Assembly: GCA_903879335.1 (NCBI GenBank)
Contig: CAIRLC010000034.1
Span: 1-64,000, forward strand
Direction: 5' to 3'
DNA: 64,000 nt
DNA from: an uncultured Pseudomonadota bacterium
GTDB taxonomy: Bacteria > Pseudomonadota > Gammaproteobacteria > Steroidobacterales > Steroidobacteraceae
Shown here: piece by piece, positions 1-8,500 of the stretch
Layout: each line of letters opens with the position of its first letter
Position numbering within the stretch: the first letter of the stretch is position 1
Notes under the pieces: model-generated
Database searches by the model: none
What the model was told of the DNA's origin: nothing
What the model saw: only the letters and a program-made list of their open reading frames with translations
Position numbers and translations under genes: made by a program

Positions 1-220
1 CGGATGCCGCCGGCAGTCCTGCATGCGTGAGATCTTCGATTTGCACATCGCCAGGCCACGATCTGTTTTCTGCACTCGTAATCATGACGACCCAAACCAA
101 GCCGTGGTTCGTTTCCATTTCTGGGAGTGAGACGATGAGGGCAGGGCGGGATTGGCGGGTTGAGCGGTCCGTATAGGGAAACGGAACCTTAACAACGTCA
201 CCCTGATTAAAGGTTCTCAT
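1..220 (-). CDS. MazF/PemK-family mRNA interferase toxin, partial (cut by left edge)
   Basis: An open frame starts with ATG at 220 and runs leftward off the window without a stop, giving 73 residues. It begins MRTFNQGDVVKVPFPYTD and continues through RPALIVS and VVMITSAENRSWPGD. The GDVVxVxFPYTD start and the later ITS motif are the hallmarks of MazF/PemK/ChpB ribosome-independent endoribonucleases. The ATG lies inside the 3' end of the antitoxin gene, a 14-nt overlap, so the two are translationally coupled as in typical TA operons. Only the C-terminal part is missing, which may contain further catalytic residues, so activity cannot be judged. A degenerate second copy of its 3' half lies at 4545-4665. 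Confidence 0.85.
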   Translation of the reverse strand, partial: MRTFNQGDVVKVPFPYTDRSTRQSRPALIVSLPEMETNHGLVWVVMITSAENRSWPGDVQIEDLTHAGLPAAS

Positions 221-425
221 AGGCCTTCCGGTCGGCTTCCGAACCCCATTCATTAAACGTTTGGAACGGATTGTCCGTTTCGGCCACTGGCCGCGCGCGC
301 GTAAGGATGACTTCCGCGCCCCTAATTTCGTACGCCAACTCATCCCCCTCCGCGATGTTGAGCGCGGCGCGGATCGGCTGCGGAATGGTGGTCTGCGCCT
401 TGCTTGTCAGCTTGCTTGTGATCAC
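207..425 (-). CDS. AbrB/MazE-type antitoxin (SpoVT-AbrB domain)
   Basis: This 72-residue protein starts at a GTG with a GAGGT Shine-Dalgarno sequence about 6 nt upstream. It opens with MITSKLTSKAQTTIPQPIR, the classic swapped-hairpin AbrB signature (xxTxKxQxTIPxxIR), followed by the GDEL and EVILTRA strand. The acidic, aromatic C-terminal tail (FQTFNEWGSEADRKAYENL) is the type of segment that wraps round a MazF dimer. The gene overlaps the toxin gene by 14 nt. AbrB-type antitoxins normally repress their own operon by binding inverted repeats, and a perfect palindrome lies 16 bp upstream of the start. Function follows from the family and context; no binding was tested. Confidence 0.88.
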   Translation of the reverse strand: MITSKLTSKAQTTIPQPIRAALNIAEGDELAYEIRGAEVILTRARPVAETDNPFQTFNEWGSEADRKAYENL

Positions 426-440
426 ATCGATACCTCAGGT

Positions 441-471
441 AAGGAATATCCTTACGGTAAGGATATTCCTT
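441..471. promoter_or_regulatory. 31-bp perfect palindrome, probable autoregulatory operator of the TA operon
   Basis: The half-site AAGGAATATCCTTAC is followed by one central base and its exact reverse complement. Each arm contains the smaller near-palindrome AAGGATATTCCTT. The site lies between the antitoxin start at 425 and a possible leftward promoter (TTGACC at 482-477, 17-nt spacer, weak TACCGT at 459-454), so a bound repressor would cover the -10 and spacer. AbrB/MazE antitoxins bind such sites, so autoregulation is the likely role. Confidence 0.75.
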
Positions 472-783
472 GCTTTGGTCAATGGTCGCGCCTTGAGCTA
501 TCACGGGCATCCGTGTACGTGGTCATCTTCCAGGATCTTCGCCTAGCGTGCGGCGCACCGTTACCGAAGCCGGCCAGACTTTGCCCGTGTAGGAACATGA
601 CAAAGCCAGCCCCCGCTACCAACTCACTCGGCGAGACTGAATGGCCCGCGAAAGCCGGCTTTTTGTTTGACCTCTGGCTGGCTGTGTCTCGGCCCGTTCG
701 TCCGACGCTCGCTGACGAGGCGGTGCCTTTGGCCCGAAAAACCTCACAGCGACGTCCGCAATCCTTGCTCGGAGCGCAAAACA
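472..783. other. intergenic, no supported gene
   Basis: Open frames here lack ribosome-binding sites and recognisable protein character. A short AAAGCCGGCTTTTT motif near 652 resembles the end of an intrinsic terminator, but its stem is too short to call. This stretch separates the leftward phosphoesterase gene from the leftward TA operon. Confidence 0.5.
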
Positions 784-3594
784 TCAGTCCCAAGAAGGCA
801 TTGGGCGTCCCGTGGTGCCTTCCCACAGCACGCGATTGAATGCGCTTGGGTCGACGGCATCCGGGCGGGTCAGATCAAAGCCTGACGTGGCGTGGTCCCA
901 CCAAAGGGCGTCGTGCAATGGCATCGGACGTGTATTGGCTTGATCCTCCACCGCAGACGCTGGCAGCGGCAGTGACGTTGTCCAAAGCAGGGGCGACGGC
1001 TTCGCCGAAAATGTCCAGTTGGACCGCGACAGGTCGAATACATCCGCCATGGGGTGCGCGACCTCGTCGTGAGCGTTCATGGGCGTCAGACCCAAGACCT
1101 CTTCGATGGTGCGTAGCACGTCCACGGTGGTGTACCGCGTGGAGACGACCGCGCCGCCTTGTTTGACGTAGGGTCCGACGAGAAAAGCGGGGCTGCGGTG
1201 GGCGTCGACGTGATCGGGTCCATCTTGGGCGTCGTCTTCAACGATGACGATCAAGGTGCTGTTGGCAAACGGACTGTGGGCGATCCGCTCCACGAGTTTG
1301 CCTACGGCGTAATCGTTGTCCGCTATCTGCAGCTCAGGGGTGTTGACGCCATCGAGAGCGGTTTTGAAGGAACCCGTATGATCGTTCATGAGTCGAACGA
1401 GGGATAGGTTAGGCAAATTGCCGTGCGCCTCGAATTCGCTGAATTCAATCTCCCACTCGCGCTCACGCCAGAAATCCGGCAACTTCGTGTCGAACGAACG
1501 AAAGTACGGATCCGTGCGGGCTAGCAGCGAGGGATGCGCTGGAAACATGACCCGCGTGCCGGTTGCCCGCGGGTCGCGCAGCGGAGGCACGGCTAAGGTC
1601 ACGCCGTCCACCACCGCCGGAAGATCGTAATGCGACAGGTCGCCGTAGAAACCGTAGTTGCGCACTGTCTTATTGGCACGCAGTGCGGCATCCCATAAGT
1701 AGCCGAGACCCGGTTGACCCTCCGGACCGTCCAGTTCCATTTCATTGTGCGTGCCGGGGAGCAGATCAGGGTCCGTTGACCCGAAGACGCCGTGAGCTGG
1801 GTTGGCCGTTTGGCGCTCAGCCACCGACAGCGCCACATTAATACCGCGCGAAGTGCCTTCAGAGTCGTAACTGGCACCGCGCTTCGCGTAATTGATCGGC
1901 GCTGTGCGCTCGGTAATATCGACCGTGCGGCCACCAACCGACCACTGCCAACCTTGCATGGAAACTTCCCCCGCGCAGAAGAAAGCGTCCAGCGTGACGA
2001 ACTGGGAGGCCATAGCGTGTTCGTTGGGAGTGACCACGCGACCGAATTGCGTCAGTTCCGGAGCACCGTTGGCGCCTTCCAGATCGCCAAGCACCTGATC
2101 GTAAGTGCGATTTTCTTTAACCACGTACACGACGTGGCGGATTCGCTTGCGCAACTCGGAAAACAGTCGCCGCTCGCTGGCGTCGGGAGTCACGGGAATC
2201 CCGTTGTTGACTGCCACCTGCCGCGTCAGCCTCATCAACTCCTGTCGCCCCGGCACGGGCAGGGTGGCGAGGGTCGCATGCACCCGCTGCAGCGGGTAGT
2301 CGCCGGATGTCCTCAGAACAGCGCCGAAGGGGCAGCCGCTGGGGGCGAGCTCCGGGCGGCGGTTGGCCGCGCAATTGCCGCGGTTCGGGCCGATGGGCGT
2401 TTTACCGCTGGCGACGTAAAGGTGTCGACCGTCCATCGACACTGCGACGGCGTCCGGGTACCAAGCGGTCGGCAGCGTACCGAGCATATCGTATTCGTGC
2501 TCCGCAGCGTCCACGGCAATCACTGCCAGCGCATTTTCTCCGCCGAGGGTGACGTAAAGCCGCTTTTCGTCCGGCGACAGCGCAAGGGCGTTGGGGCCGG
2601 CGCCCGGACGGCCGCTGTCACGATGCAACGCGGCCGACGTGCGCACGGTCACGCCGCCGACGATTCGAAGGCGTTCCGTGTCGATGACTTCCACTCGGTC
2701 CGTTTGGTCGACCGACACGTACAGGTATTTCGCGGCTCGATCCAAAATCATTCGATTGGGGTTGCCTCGAACCGGAATACGCGCGCGCACGGTGCCGCCA
2801 TTGGCGAGGTCAACGACGACGACTTCCCGGTCGCGAACGCTCGATACGAAAGCGAGGTCATTGCCTTTGAGCACAACGTCCAGTGGAAACTCACCGCCAG
2901 CCTTGCCAACGTCGGCAGGATTGACCTTGCCCGGACGCAGGTCGATGGCGCGAACCGCAAGGGTGGCTAAGTCCACAACACTGATCGAGTCGTTTTCGTA
3001 GTTCGCAACAACGAGACGCGAACCGTCGGTACTGACGGCAAGACCAGCGGTCAAGGCCGGAACATTGCCGTCGATGTCGGCGTCGCCATTCAACAGGCCC
3101 AGACCGACGCCATTGCGCAGAACGGCGGGTGGTTGTTCAACCCAGCCTGAGTCCGCCCGTTCGAACACGCGAACGAGGTCGTTGCGCCCACCGCTGACGT
3201 ACAGGCGCCGATCGTCGGGCGCAAAGGCGAGACCAAGAAAACTGTTCTCAATGTCGAGCGTCCATTGGAGTTTCGGAACAGGGGCGGCCAGGTCGTAGAG
3301 GAATAGCTTTTCCAACGAATGCGGGAGATCAATAGTCCCGTCGGGCAGTGCTTGACGATTAAACCCGCTCGTCAGTACCGCCAAGGTCTTTCCGTCGTGA
3401 GAGCGCACGACGCTCATGGCTTGACCGACCGGCCGCGATCCGCCCAACACCTCGAGGTGTGTGCCGACGAGCGCCGTGGGGGTAATCCACTGACCGGTAG
3501 GAAGCCATTCGCGGCTCGCTGGCGCGGCGTAGGCAACGGGCAGCAGTGCGGTGATTGCAAGAAGAGATTGCAAGGCGTTGACGAGGCGGTGCAC
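784..3594 (-). CDS. YVTN-type beta-propeller / phosphoesterase (PF04185-like) two-domain exported protein
   Basis: This 936-residue protein has a GTG start with GAGGGG just upstream. It opens with a signal peptide (MHRLVNALQSLLAITALLPVAYA). Residues about 50-430 form repeated 40-50-residue propeller blades with motifs such as LALSPDEKRLYVT and VAVSMDGRHLYVASG. From about 485 (VVYVVKENRTYDQVLGDLEG) begins an alkaline-phosphatase-superfamily phosphoesterase domain. Its metal-site motifs include KENRTYD and, later, STLIVIVEDDAQDGPDHVDAHR. Proteins with this exact fusion are annotated as bifunctional YncE family/alkaline phosphatase family proteins, and their substrate is not established. The location should be periplasmic or extracellular. 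A second gene with the phosphoesterase domain alone is at 14188-15378. Confidence 0.85.
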   Translation of the reverse strand: MHRLVNALQSLLAITALLPVAYAAPASREWLPTGQWITPTALVGTHLEVLGGSRPVGQAMSVVRSHDGKTLAVLTSGFNRQALPDGTIDLPHSLEKLFLYDLAAPVPKLQWTLDIENSFLGLAFAPDDRRLYVSGGRNDLVRVFERADSGWVEQPPAVLRNGVGLGLLNGDADIDGNVPALTAGLAVSTDGSRLVVANYENDSISVVDLATLAVRAIDLRPGKVNPADVGKAGGEFPLDVVLKGNDLAFVSSVRDREVVVVDLANGGTVRARIPVRGNPNRMILDRAAKYLYVSVDQTDRVEVIDTERLRIVGGVTVRTSAALHRDSGRPGAGPNALALSPDEKRLYVTLGGENALAVIAVDAAEHEYDMLGTLPTAWYPDAVAVSMDGRHLYVASGKTPIGPNRGNCAANRRPELAPSGCPFGAVLRTSGDYPLQRVHATLATLPVPGRQELMRLTRQVAVNNGIPVTPDASERRLFSELRKRIRHVVYVVKENRTYDQVLGDLEGANGAPELTQFGRVVTPNEHAMASQFVTLDAFFCAGEVSMQGWQWSVGGRTVDITERTAPINYAKRGASYDSEGTSRGINVALSVAERQTANPAHGVFGSTDPDLLPGTHNEMELDGPEGQPGLGYLWDAALRANKTVRNYGFYGDLSHYDLPAVVDGVTLAVPPLRDPRATGTRVMFPAHPSLLARTDPYFRSFDTKLPDFWREREWEIEFSEFEAHGNLPNLSLVRLMNDHTGSFKTALDGVNTPELQIADNDYAVGKLVERIAHSPFANSTLIVIVEDDAQDGPDHVDAHRSPAFLVGPYVKQGGAVVSTRYTTVDVLRTIEEVLGLTPMNAHDEVAHPMADVFDLSRSNWTFSAKPSPLLWTTSLPLPASAVEDQANTRPMPLHDALWWDHATSGFDLTRPDAVDPSAFNRVLWEGTTGRPMPSWD

Positions 3595-3970
3595 GTGATC
3601 CCCTCAATTCTCGAAGTCGGTTTGACCCAGGTCGCACCCCCCAGAATACGGATTTTGGGTGAACCCTGCGTGACGAGTCGGTTGACACCGTGCCGCCAGT
3701 ATTAAACCTAATCCGACATCGTGCCCACGATGCCACGAGCACGCTACAAGCCACTCATCGGCGTGAGCGCATTGCACCGTCAAGGCACCCCTCTTGAGCG
3801 GTCGTGATGGTAATCCGCACGCCCAACGGACTTTCGAACCGCGAGGGCTGCCACACACGTCGCGGACTAAGCCATTCCAGGCGCTGGTCGTGTGGCTGCT
3901 CGGTCGTCTGCACAGGATCGTCCGCTTATTCTATGCAGAGTCTCGCGATGCTGAGCGACAAGCATGGCTG

Positions 3971-4439
3971 TTACGGTCGGCGCTCGTGCGTGACGAGCCG
4001 TAAATCCCTACGACAATGGATGAGAATCAACACCGAAACCGCGAAAAGTGAGCCATCGAACGGGAGTAAAGCAAAAAAATACTTGAGGTCGTAAAAATAG
4101 AAGTTCGCGATCAATGATGTTGAGACGATCGTGGTGGACAGTAGTGCCGCGCGTGCGCGAGTCGCCGCCAAAAAGGACATCAACCCGATCGCAGTATTCG
4201 CGAGATTCATCGCGACATGCCCCGATCCGGATACCTTATCTGGACACGAAGCCGGACCCGATTCTGCCGGGCAGAGAAATTGACCGAGCGCCATGATGAA
4301 TGCCAGTACTGACCTGACCCGCAATTTGGATCCTCTCCATCGTGATCTCAAATTCGCGTGAAGGCAGGCGCTGTCCGCGGACGATTTCGTACGCTTGTTG
4401 ACCGCTTTTTAATATTTCTGGGAATTGGCCCTTGTTCAC
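3971..4439 (-). pseudogene. possible frameshifted small membrane-protein gene
   Basis: Two overlapping leftward frames look like halves of one protein. The frame from 4439 gives a soluble-looking start (MNKGQFPEILKSGQQAYEIV, then LPSREFEITMERIQ) and then turns unnatural. A second frame from about 4330 to 3971 carries three hydrophobic stretches (VRSVLAFIMALGQFL; MNLANTAIGLMSFLAA; FALLPFDGSLFAVSVLILI). Joining them near 4320-4340 would need one frameshift. I do not recognise the family, and the join is an inference. It could equally be two unrelated chance frames. Confidence 0.3.
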
Positions 4440-4544
4440 GAGGGTAGCTGCCTACTCATTTTCGGCGACCATTTTTTTTTCGATTTGGATCAATATTTGG
4501 TTGGAGAGATCGGCAGTGATTGACCCGAGCCATTGGGCAAATAA

Positions 4545-4665
4545 CGGATGCGGCGGCCAGTCCGGCTGACCTAAGGTCTTCGATTCGCACATCTCCAGGC
4601 CACGATCTGTTTTCTACACTCGTAATCATGACTACCCAGAGCAGCCCGTGTTGCGCTTTCAGATC
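4545..4665 (-). pseudogene. decayed copy of the mazF toxin gene (3' half)
   Basis: The plus-strand sequence aligns base for base, without gaps, with positions 1 to about 120. They share CCAGGCCACGATCTGTTTTC and CACTCGTAATCATGAC. In the minus-strand frame it reads HGLLWVVMITSVENRSWPGD, against HGLVWVVMITSAENRSWPGD in the partial toxin at the left edge. Upstream, the N-terminal half is absent and an in-frame TAG occurs, so no functional toxin can be made. Beyond 4545 the frame stays open to a TGA near 4464, but that tail does not look like a normal MazF C-terminus. Confidence 0.8.
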
Positions 4666-4823
4666 GAGAACTCTCTACTTCGCCAATATGCCTCTGCGTC
4701 CAGCCGGTCGCCCGCGCGGCCTTCGGGCGGATCTTATGTCTTTACAGGCGTGACACAGCCAGCCCTAGCCAGTGACCCGAAGGGAACATGTGATTGATCG
4801 CTCGAAGTTCGAGGCATCCGCGA

Positions 4824-5954
4824 TTATCGAGCGACTTTTTTATCAGCTAAAAAAGCCCCGATTTGCGTGTTTAAGAACTCTGCATCTTGTGGGTTGCTCG
4901 CGGCACCCGCGGTGTGACCCCAAAGCGAAGGAATGGGCTTAAATAGGACATGCGGAATGGAAGCAGCCTCGACCTTTGCATCCTCCACCGGGAAATAGAG
5001 ATCGGTTGCAGACGGCATGTAGAGAACCCGGGCGCGTATCGATCGGAGTGCACGATGGACGTCTCCATCAAAATCCGGGGTCGTTCCAACGTCGTGCTGC
5101 TCCCAAGTGCGCATCTGCAGAATCAGATCGTTTGCGTCCGCTCCAGGAATGAAGTCGTGCCGATACTGGGATATTGCTTGCTCCAGCGTCGTGCCCGACG
5201 GTTCGCCCGTCCGCCAGAGCTCTTCGCGCCACCATTGTTGGGAATACAGCCAGCCCGCCCACATGAGGCCGAAGGTATCTAGACCGCGCACTGGCGGCTC
5301 GGTGTAGTCCCCGGCGTTGAAGGTTGGATCTGCGGTGATGGCGGCTATTTGACCTTCAAGTCGTACGATCCCATGCGGCCAGGTCTTCGCCGTTGCTGCG
5401 GTGACGACGATGGCATCTGCGAAATTGGGATAGCTGACCGCCCACTGGAATGCTTGTTGTCCACCCATCGAAAATCCGATCACGGCGCGCAAATGATTAA
5501 TTTTGAGCTCATTGACGAGCAAGTCATGGATGGCTGCCACATTGTCCCGAATGGTGGTGATCGGAAAACGTGGGCCATGGAACGGCTCAGAAGTATTGCT
5601 CGGCGAAGAGGAGCGGCCGTTACCGAAAAGCTCAGTCGCGATCAAAAAATATCGCTCGGGGTCTAAGGCCTTGTCTTTGCCAATGAGCCATTCGTAGCCA
5701 TGGCCATCAGCCATGTAGTGCGAGGGGAGGAGGATGGCGTTGGAATGATCGGCGTTGAGCTTGCCATAGGTGGCGTAGTGGATTTGCGCCGCAGGTAGCG
5801 TGACGCCATTCTCGAGCGTGAAGTGTTCAAGAGCGTGCGTATGGAATTCTTGCGCGCATGCGATGGGTGCTGCCAAAAAGCCGGTGAGTAGCAGGACGAC
5901 GCTGACCCAGGAGCGGCGGGATTGGGACGACAGGTTGTGGACTAGACTCGACAT
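4824..5954 (-). CDS. exported alpha/beta hydrolase of the homoserine O-acetyltransferase (MetX)-like family
   Basis: This 376-residue protein has ATG 5954 preferred because GGAG lies 6 nt upstream; an in-frame GTG at 5975 has no such site. An N-terminal hydrophobic segment ending in APIACA looks like a signal peptide, unlike cytosolic MetX. The MetX-like fold is shown by ENGVTLPAAQIHYATYGKLN, the nucleophile elbow GFSMGG (Ser near 162), a late Asp in PSATDLYFPVEDA and the His in WGHTAG. Exported relatives are usually annotated simply as alpha/beta fold hydrolases, so acyl transfer to homoserine is unlikely. No methionine genes are nearby and the substrate is unknown. Confidence 0.8.
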   Translation of the reverse strand: MSSLVHNLSSQSRRSWVSVVLLLTGFLAAPIACAQEFHTHALEHFTLENGVTLPAAQIHYATYGKLNADHSNAILLPSHYMADGHGYEWLIGKDKALDPERYFLIATELFGNGRSSSPSNTSEPFHGPRFPITTIRDNVAAIHDLLVNELKINHLRAVIGFSMGGQQAFQWAVSYPNFADAIVVTAATAKTWPHGIVRLEGQIAAITADPTFNAGDYTEPPVRGLDTFGLMWAGWLYSQQWWREELWRTGEPSGTTLEQAISQYRHDFIPGADANDLILQMRTWEQHDVGTTPDFDGDVHRALRSIRARVLYMPSATDLYFPVEDAKVEAASIPHVLFKPIPSLWGHTAGAASNPQDAEFLNTQIGAFLADKKVAR

Positions 5955-6181
5955 GTTCAGCTCCGAAGTGACCACTACTTGCCGCTAGGCGATTTCTGAT
6001 CTTAATGTGATTGCACGGCCACTGTGTTGTAAATGCGAAGGCGATCCGCCAGATTCATTGCCCCTGAAAATGATGGCTGTCCCGTCGCTGCGACTACCGC
6101 GGCTCAAAACAGGGCCGTTAGTTGAACATTTGGGCAAAGGTTTTTTTCCGCTGGGATTTGGCGCCGCGGTATGCTCCGTAC

Positions 6182-6598
6182 ATGAATACAGCACACCATG
6201 TAGAGACGGTTCGGCGGTGGATATCCATTGCAGAACGGGATTTTGTCGGTGACTTTTTGGACGTTTTTACGCCCGACTACCAAGGTCATATCGCCGGGCG
6301 GATTCATCTGGATTTGGATGGACTGCGACAGACCGAAATTGGGTTTCTGCACTCCTTTTCGAACGTCGTACGCACCGTCCACGAGCTCGCTGCCTTCGAG
6401 GATCGCGCCGTAATGCGTATCACTACGGAGGCGACACAGTCCGGCGCATTTCGCGGTATCGCTGCGACTGGGCGTCGGATTCACTTTTCGGCCATCGTGC
6501 TCTATCGATTCCGCGATGGGCGAATCTGCGAGTCGTGGACGGAACTGGATCTGGCGGGGCTCATGAGCCAAATGCTCGACGTCAGCCCAACCGCCTGA
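6182..6598 (+). CDS. SnoaL-like / NTF2-fold ester cyclase family protein
   Basis: This is a 138-residue protein. The start at 6182 (MNTAHHVETVRRW) fits the family better than an upstream ATG at 6122 in the same frame. The pattern is that of SnoaL-like polyketide cyclases and carrier proteins: an N-terminal helix, FLDVFTPDYQGHIAG, a central AVMRITTEATQSGAFRGIAATGRRI strand pair and the closing VLYRFRDGRICESWTELDLAGL. These are small cone-shaped alpha+beta barrels with very varied functions, so no reaction can be assigned. The gene stands alone and converges on the amidohydrolase gene across a strong hairpin. Confidence 0.75.
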   Translation: MNTAHHVETVRRWISIAERDFVGDFLDVFTPDYQGHIAGRIHLDLDGLRQTEIGFLHSFSNVVRTVHELAAFEDRAVMRITTEATQSGAFRGIAATGRRIHFSAIVLYRFRDGRICESWTELDLAGLMSQMLDVSPTA

Positions 6599-6614
6599 TG
6601 ACCTTGAATGCCGC

Positions 6615-6655
6615 GGGCCCTCGTCAGCACAGCGGGACTATGCTGACGAGGGCCC
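6615..6655. terminator. perfect 15-bp inverted repeat, bidirectional terminator-like hairpin
   Basis: GGGCCCTCGTCAGCA (6615-6629) and its exact complement (6641-6655) flank an 11-nt loop. The hairpin lies between two convergent genes ending at 6598 (+) and 6666 (-), the expected place for a shared terminator. There is no clear T-run on either side. Confidence 0.7.
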
Positions 6656-6665
6656 GACGTTCAGC

Positions 6666-8363
6666 TTAAGCCTCGTGTACGGTCTTGCCGCCGAGAATAG
6701 TGCGGACGACCGGGATATCGACGAGCCGCGTCGGGTCCGTGTGATGAGGGTCGGATCCGAGTAGTACACAATCGGCCAGTTTTCCGGGTGTGAGCGAACC
6801 CTTGAGGTTTTCCTCGAAGGAGGCGTAAGCGCCATTCACTGTGCACACCTTCAAAGCTTCGTCGATCGTAATGCGCTGAGATGGTCCCCAAACCCGACCC
6901 GCGCGATCTTGGCGAGTCACCATGCTCTGTAGGGCCATCATCGGTTCGTAGGGGCCGGGCGTGAAATCCGATGCCGGTGCGACGGGGATACCGGCGTCGA
7001 GGAAGCTGCGGTGCGCGAACATGTGTTCCATTTTAGCGTCCCCGTACTCGGACCATTTTTCACCGTGATAGTAAGCGTAGGTGTAGAACGGGGCCGGAAT
7101 GACGCCCAGCGCTTTGATGCGGGCAATCAGATCGGCATTCACGAGCGAACAATGCTCAATACGCAAACGTGGATTCGGGCCCGACCAGTTTTTTAAACCT
7201 TGCTCATAGGCGTTTAGCACCATGCCGATCGTCACGTCCCCGTTGGCGTGAATGCCGATGCGAAAGCCATGAGACAGGGCATCATGTACGGCCTCATCGA
7301 TCTGTTGCTGATCCATCGTCAGGATGCCGAAGTCGTCAGGCCTGCCCGTATAGGGCGTGCTCATGCGCATGGTGCGTTCTGACGCTGAGCCATCGGCAGC
7401 GTACTTCACCGCACCGATACGGATCATGTCATCGCCGAAGCCTGACCGTAGGCCCGCCATTTTCATGCCCGCATAAAGTTCTGCGCGCCCATTCGGCATC
7501 ACGGTGATGCGAAAGCAAAGTGCATTGGCATCACGAGCGTCTTGATAAGCAATGAAGTTGTCACGCTCGGTAAAGGCATCGGTCGTCGAGGTCAGTCCGC
7601 ACGCCGCCATTTTTCTAGAAATCAAGGCAGCCGATTGCGAGCGAGTTGCGCGGTCTTCCATGGGCCACGTGCCGACTTTTTCGAAGACTTCAACCGCGAG
7701 TTCGGCAACTTTTCCAGTGAGTTCGCCATTGTCCCGAAAGAATTTCCCGCCGATCGGATCTGGCGAATTGATGGTAATGCCTGCGAGTTCCAATGCCCGC
7801 GAATTCACGACAGCCGTGTGCCCGCCGCGATGGCGAACGATCACCGGATGCTCACTCACCACCGCATCGATATCACGACGATTGAGGGCGCGTCCTTCAC
7901 GGAATTTGGTGTCGTCATACATCATGCCGACAACCCACATACCGGGCGGTGTCGATGCCGCCTTACGGGCTAATGCGGCTTTAACATCGGCAATGCTCGC
8001 TAAGCCCACATCAACGCCGGTTGCGACACTCTGCAACAGCGGGTGACTGTGCGCGTCGATAAAGCCTGGCAACAAGGTTTGGCCATGCGCATCCACCACT
8101 CGCGTCAGCCGCGATTTGAATTGATTCACGTAACTCAAGCGGCCGACCGCAAGAATGCGGTCGCCGCGTAGCGCGACCGCCTCAGCCCGCGGTTGTTGTG
8201 GATCCATGGTGTAGACGGCGGCGCCAGCAATGATTGTGTCTGCCGCGCCCGACGGCTCGGCGACACGTGCGCCGAGCTGTTCCCGGCGCACAGCGACTGC
8301 GCAGGCAACGGGTAAAGAAGCGGCGGCACCGGCGATGAAAAAACGACGCGACAATGGGGTCAT
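6666..8363 (-). CDS. Tat-exported amidohydrolase (YtcJ-like, amidohydrolase 3 family)
   Basis: This 565-residue protein has ATG 8363 chosen because CGGAG lies 8 nt upstream. The N-terminus MTPLSRRFFIAGAAASLPVA is a twin-arginine signal peptide, implying folding with metal in the cytoplasm before export. The mature enzyme has the amidohydrolase layout: a start of the composite beta domain (DTIIAGAAVYTMDPQQPRA), the metal motif GFIDAHSHP, HRGGHTAV, IHANGD, IEHCSL and PVAPASDFTPG, and a closing LTPGKLADCVLLGSDP. YtcJ-like proteins hydrolyse N-acyl or imide substrates that are mostly undefined. The gene is monocistronic and follows the SOUL lipoprotein gene in the same direction. Confidence 0.85.
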   Translation of the reverse strand: MTPLSRRFFIAGAAASLPVACAVAVRREQLGARVAEPSGAADTIIAGAAVYTMDPQQPRAEAVALRGDRILAVGRLSYVNQFKSRLTRVVDAHGQTLLPGFIDAHSHPLLQSVATGVDVGLASIADVKAALARKAASTPPGMWVVGMMYDDTKFREGRALNRRDIDAVVSEHPVIVRHRGGHTAVVNSRALELAGITINSPDPIGGKFFRDNGELTGKVAELAVEVFEKVGTWPMEDRATRSQSAALISRKMAACGLTSTTDAFTERDNFIAYQDARDANALCFRITVMPNGRAELYAGMKMAGLRSGFGDDMIRIGAVKYAADGSASERTMRMSTPYTGRPDDFGILTMDQQQIDEAVHDALSHGFRIGIHANGDVTIGMVLNAYEQGLKNWSGPNPRLRIEHCSLVNADLIARIKALGVIPAPFYTYAYYHGEKWSEYGDAKMEHMFAHRSFLDAGIPVAPASDFTPGPYEPMMALQSMVTRQDRAGRVWGPSQRITIDEALKVCTVNGAYASFEENLKGSLTPGKLADCVLLGSDPHHTDPTRLVDIPVVRTILGGKTVHEA

Positions 8364-8500
8364 GGCGCACACTCCGAGCGTTAAGGCATCTCACGCCGGA
8401 ATGACGGAGCTTGCCGTGGATTTCCAACCATTTTCTGGCCGGCCAACGCCTCAGGTTGGCTAGCAGGCCCGCCTAATTGCGATGAACCGAGGCAAAGATC

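Larger units (their letters stand above)
3595..4823. other. 1.2-kb stretch without an intact gene; holds decayed remnants
   Basis: No open frame here has both a plausible start and protein-like character over its full length. Two leftward remnants are listed separately: a possible frameshifted membrane-protein gene (3971-4439) and a mazF fragment (4545-4665). The rest (3595-3970, 4666-4823) shows nothing recognisable. The pattern suggests a graveyard of accessory DNA between the phosphoesterase and hydrolase genes. Confidence 0.5.

Noticed and set aside
1792-2970. A 392-codon rightward open frame opposite the propeller/phosphoesterase gene
   Set aside because: It lies wholly inside a well-supported leftward gene, has no start signal and its composition is that of the complementary strand of coding DNA.
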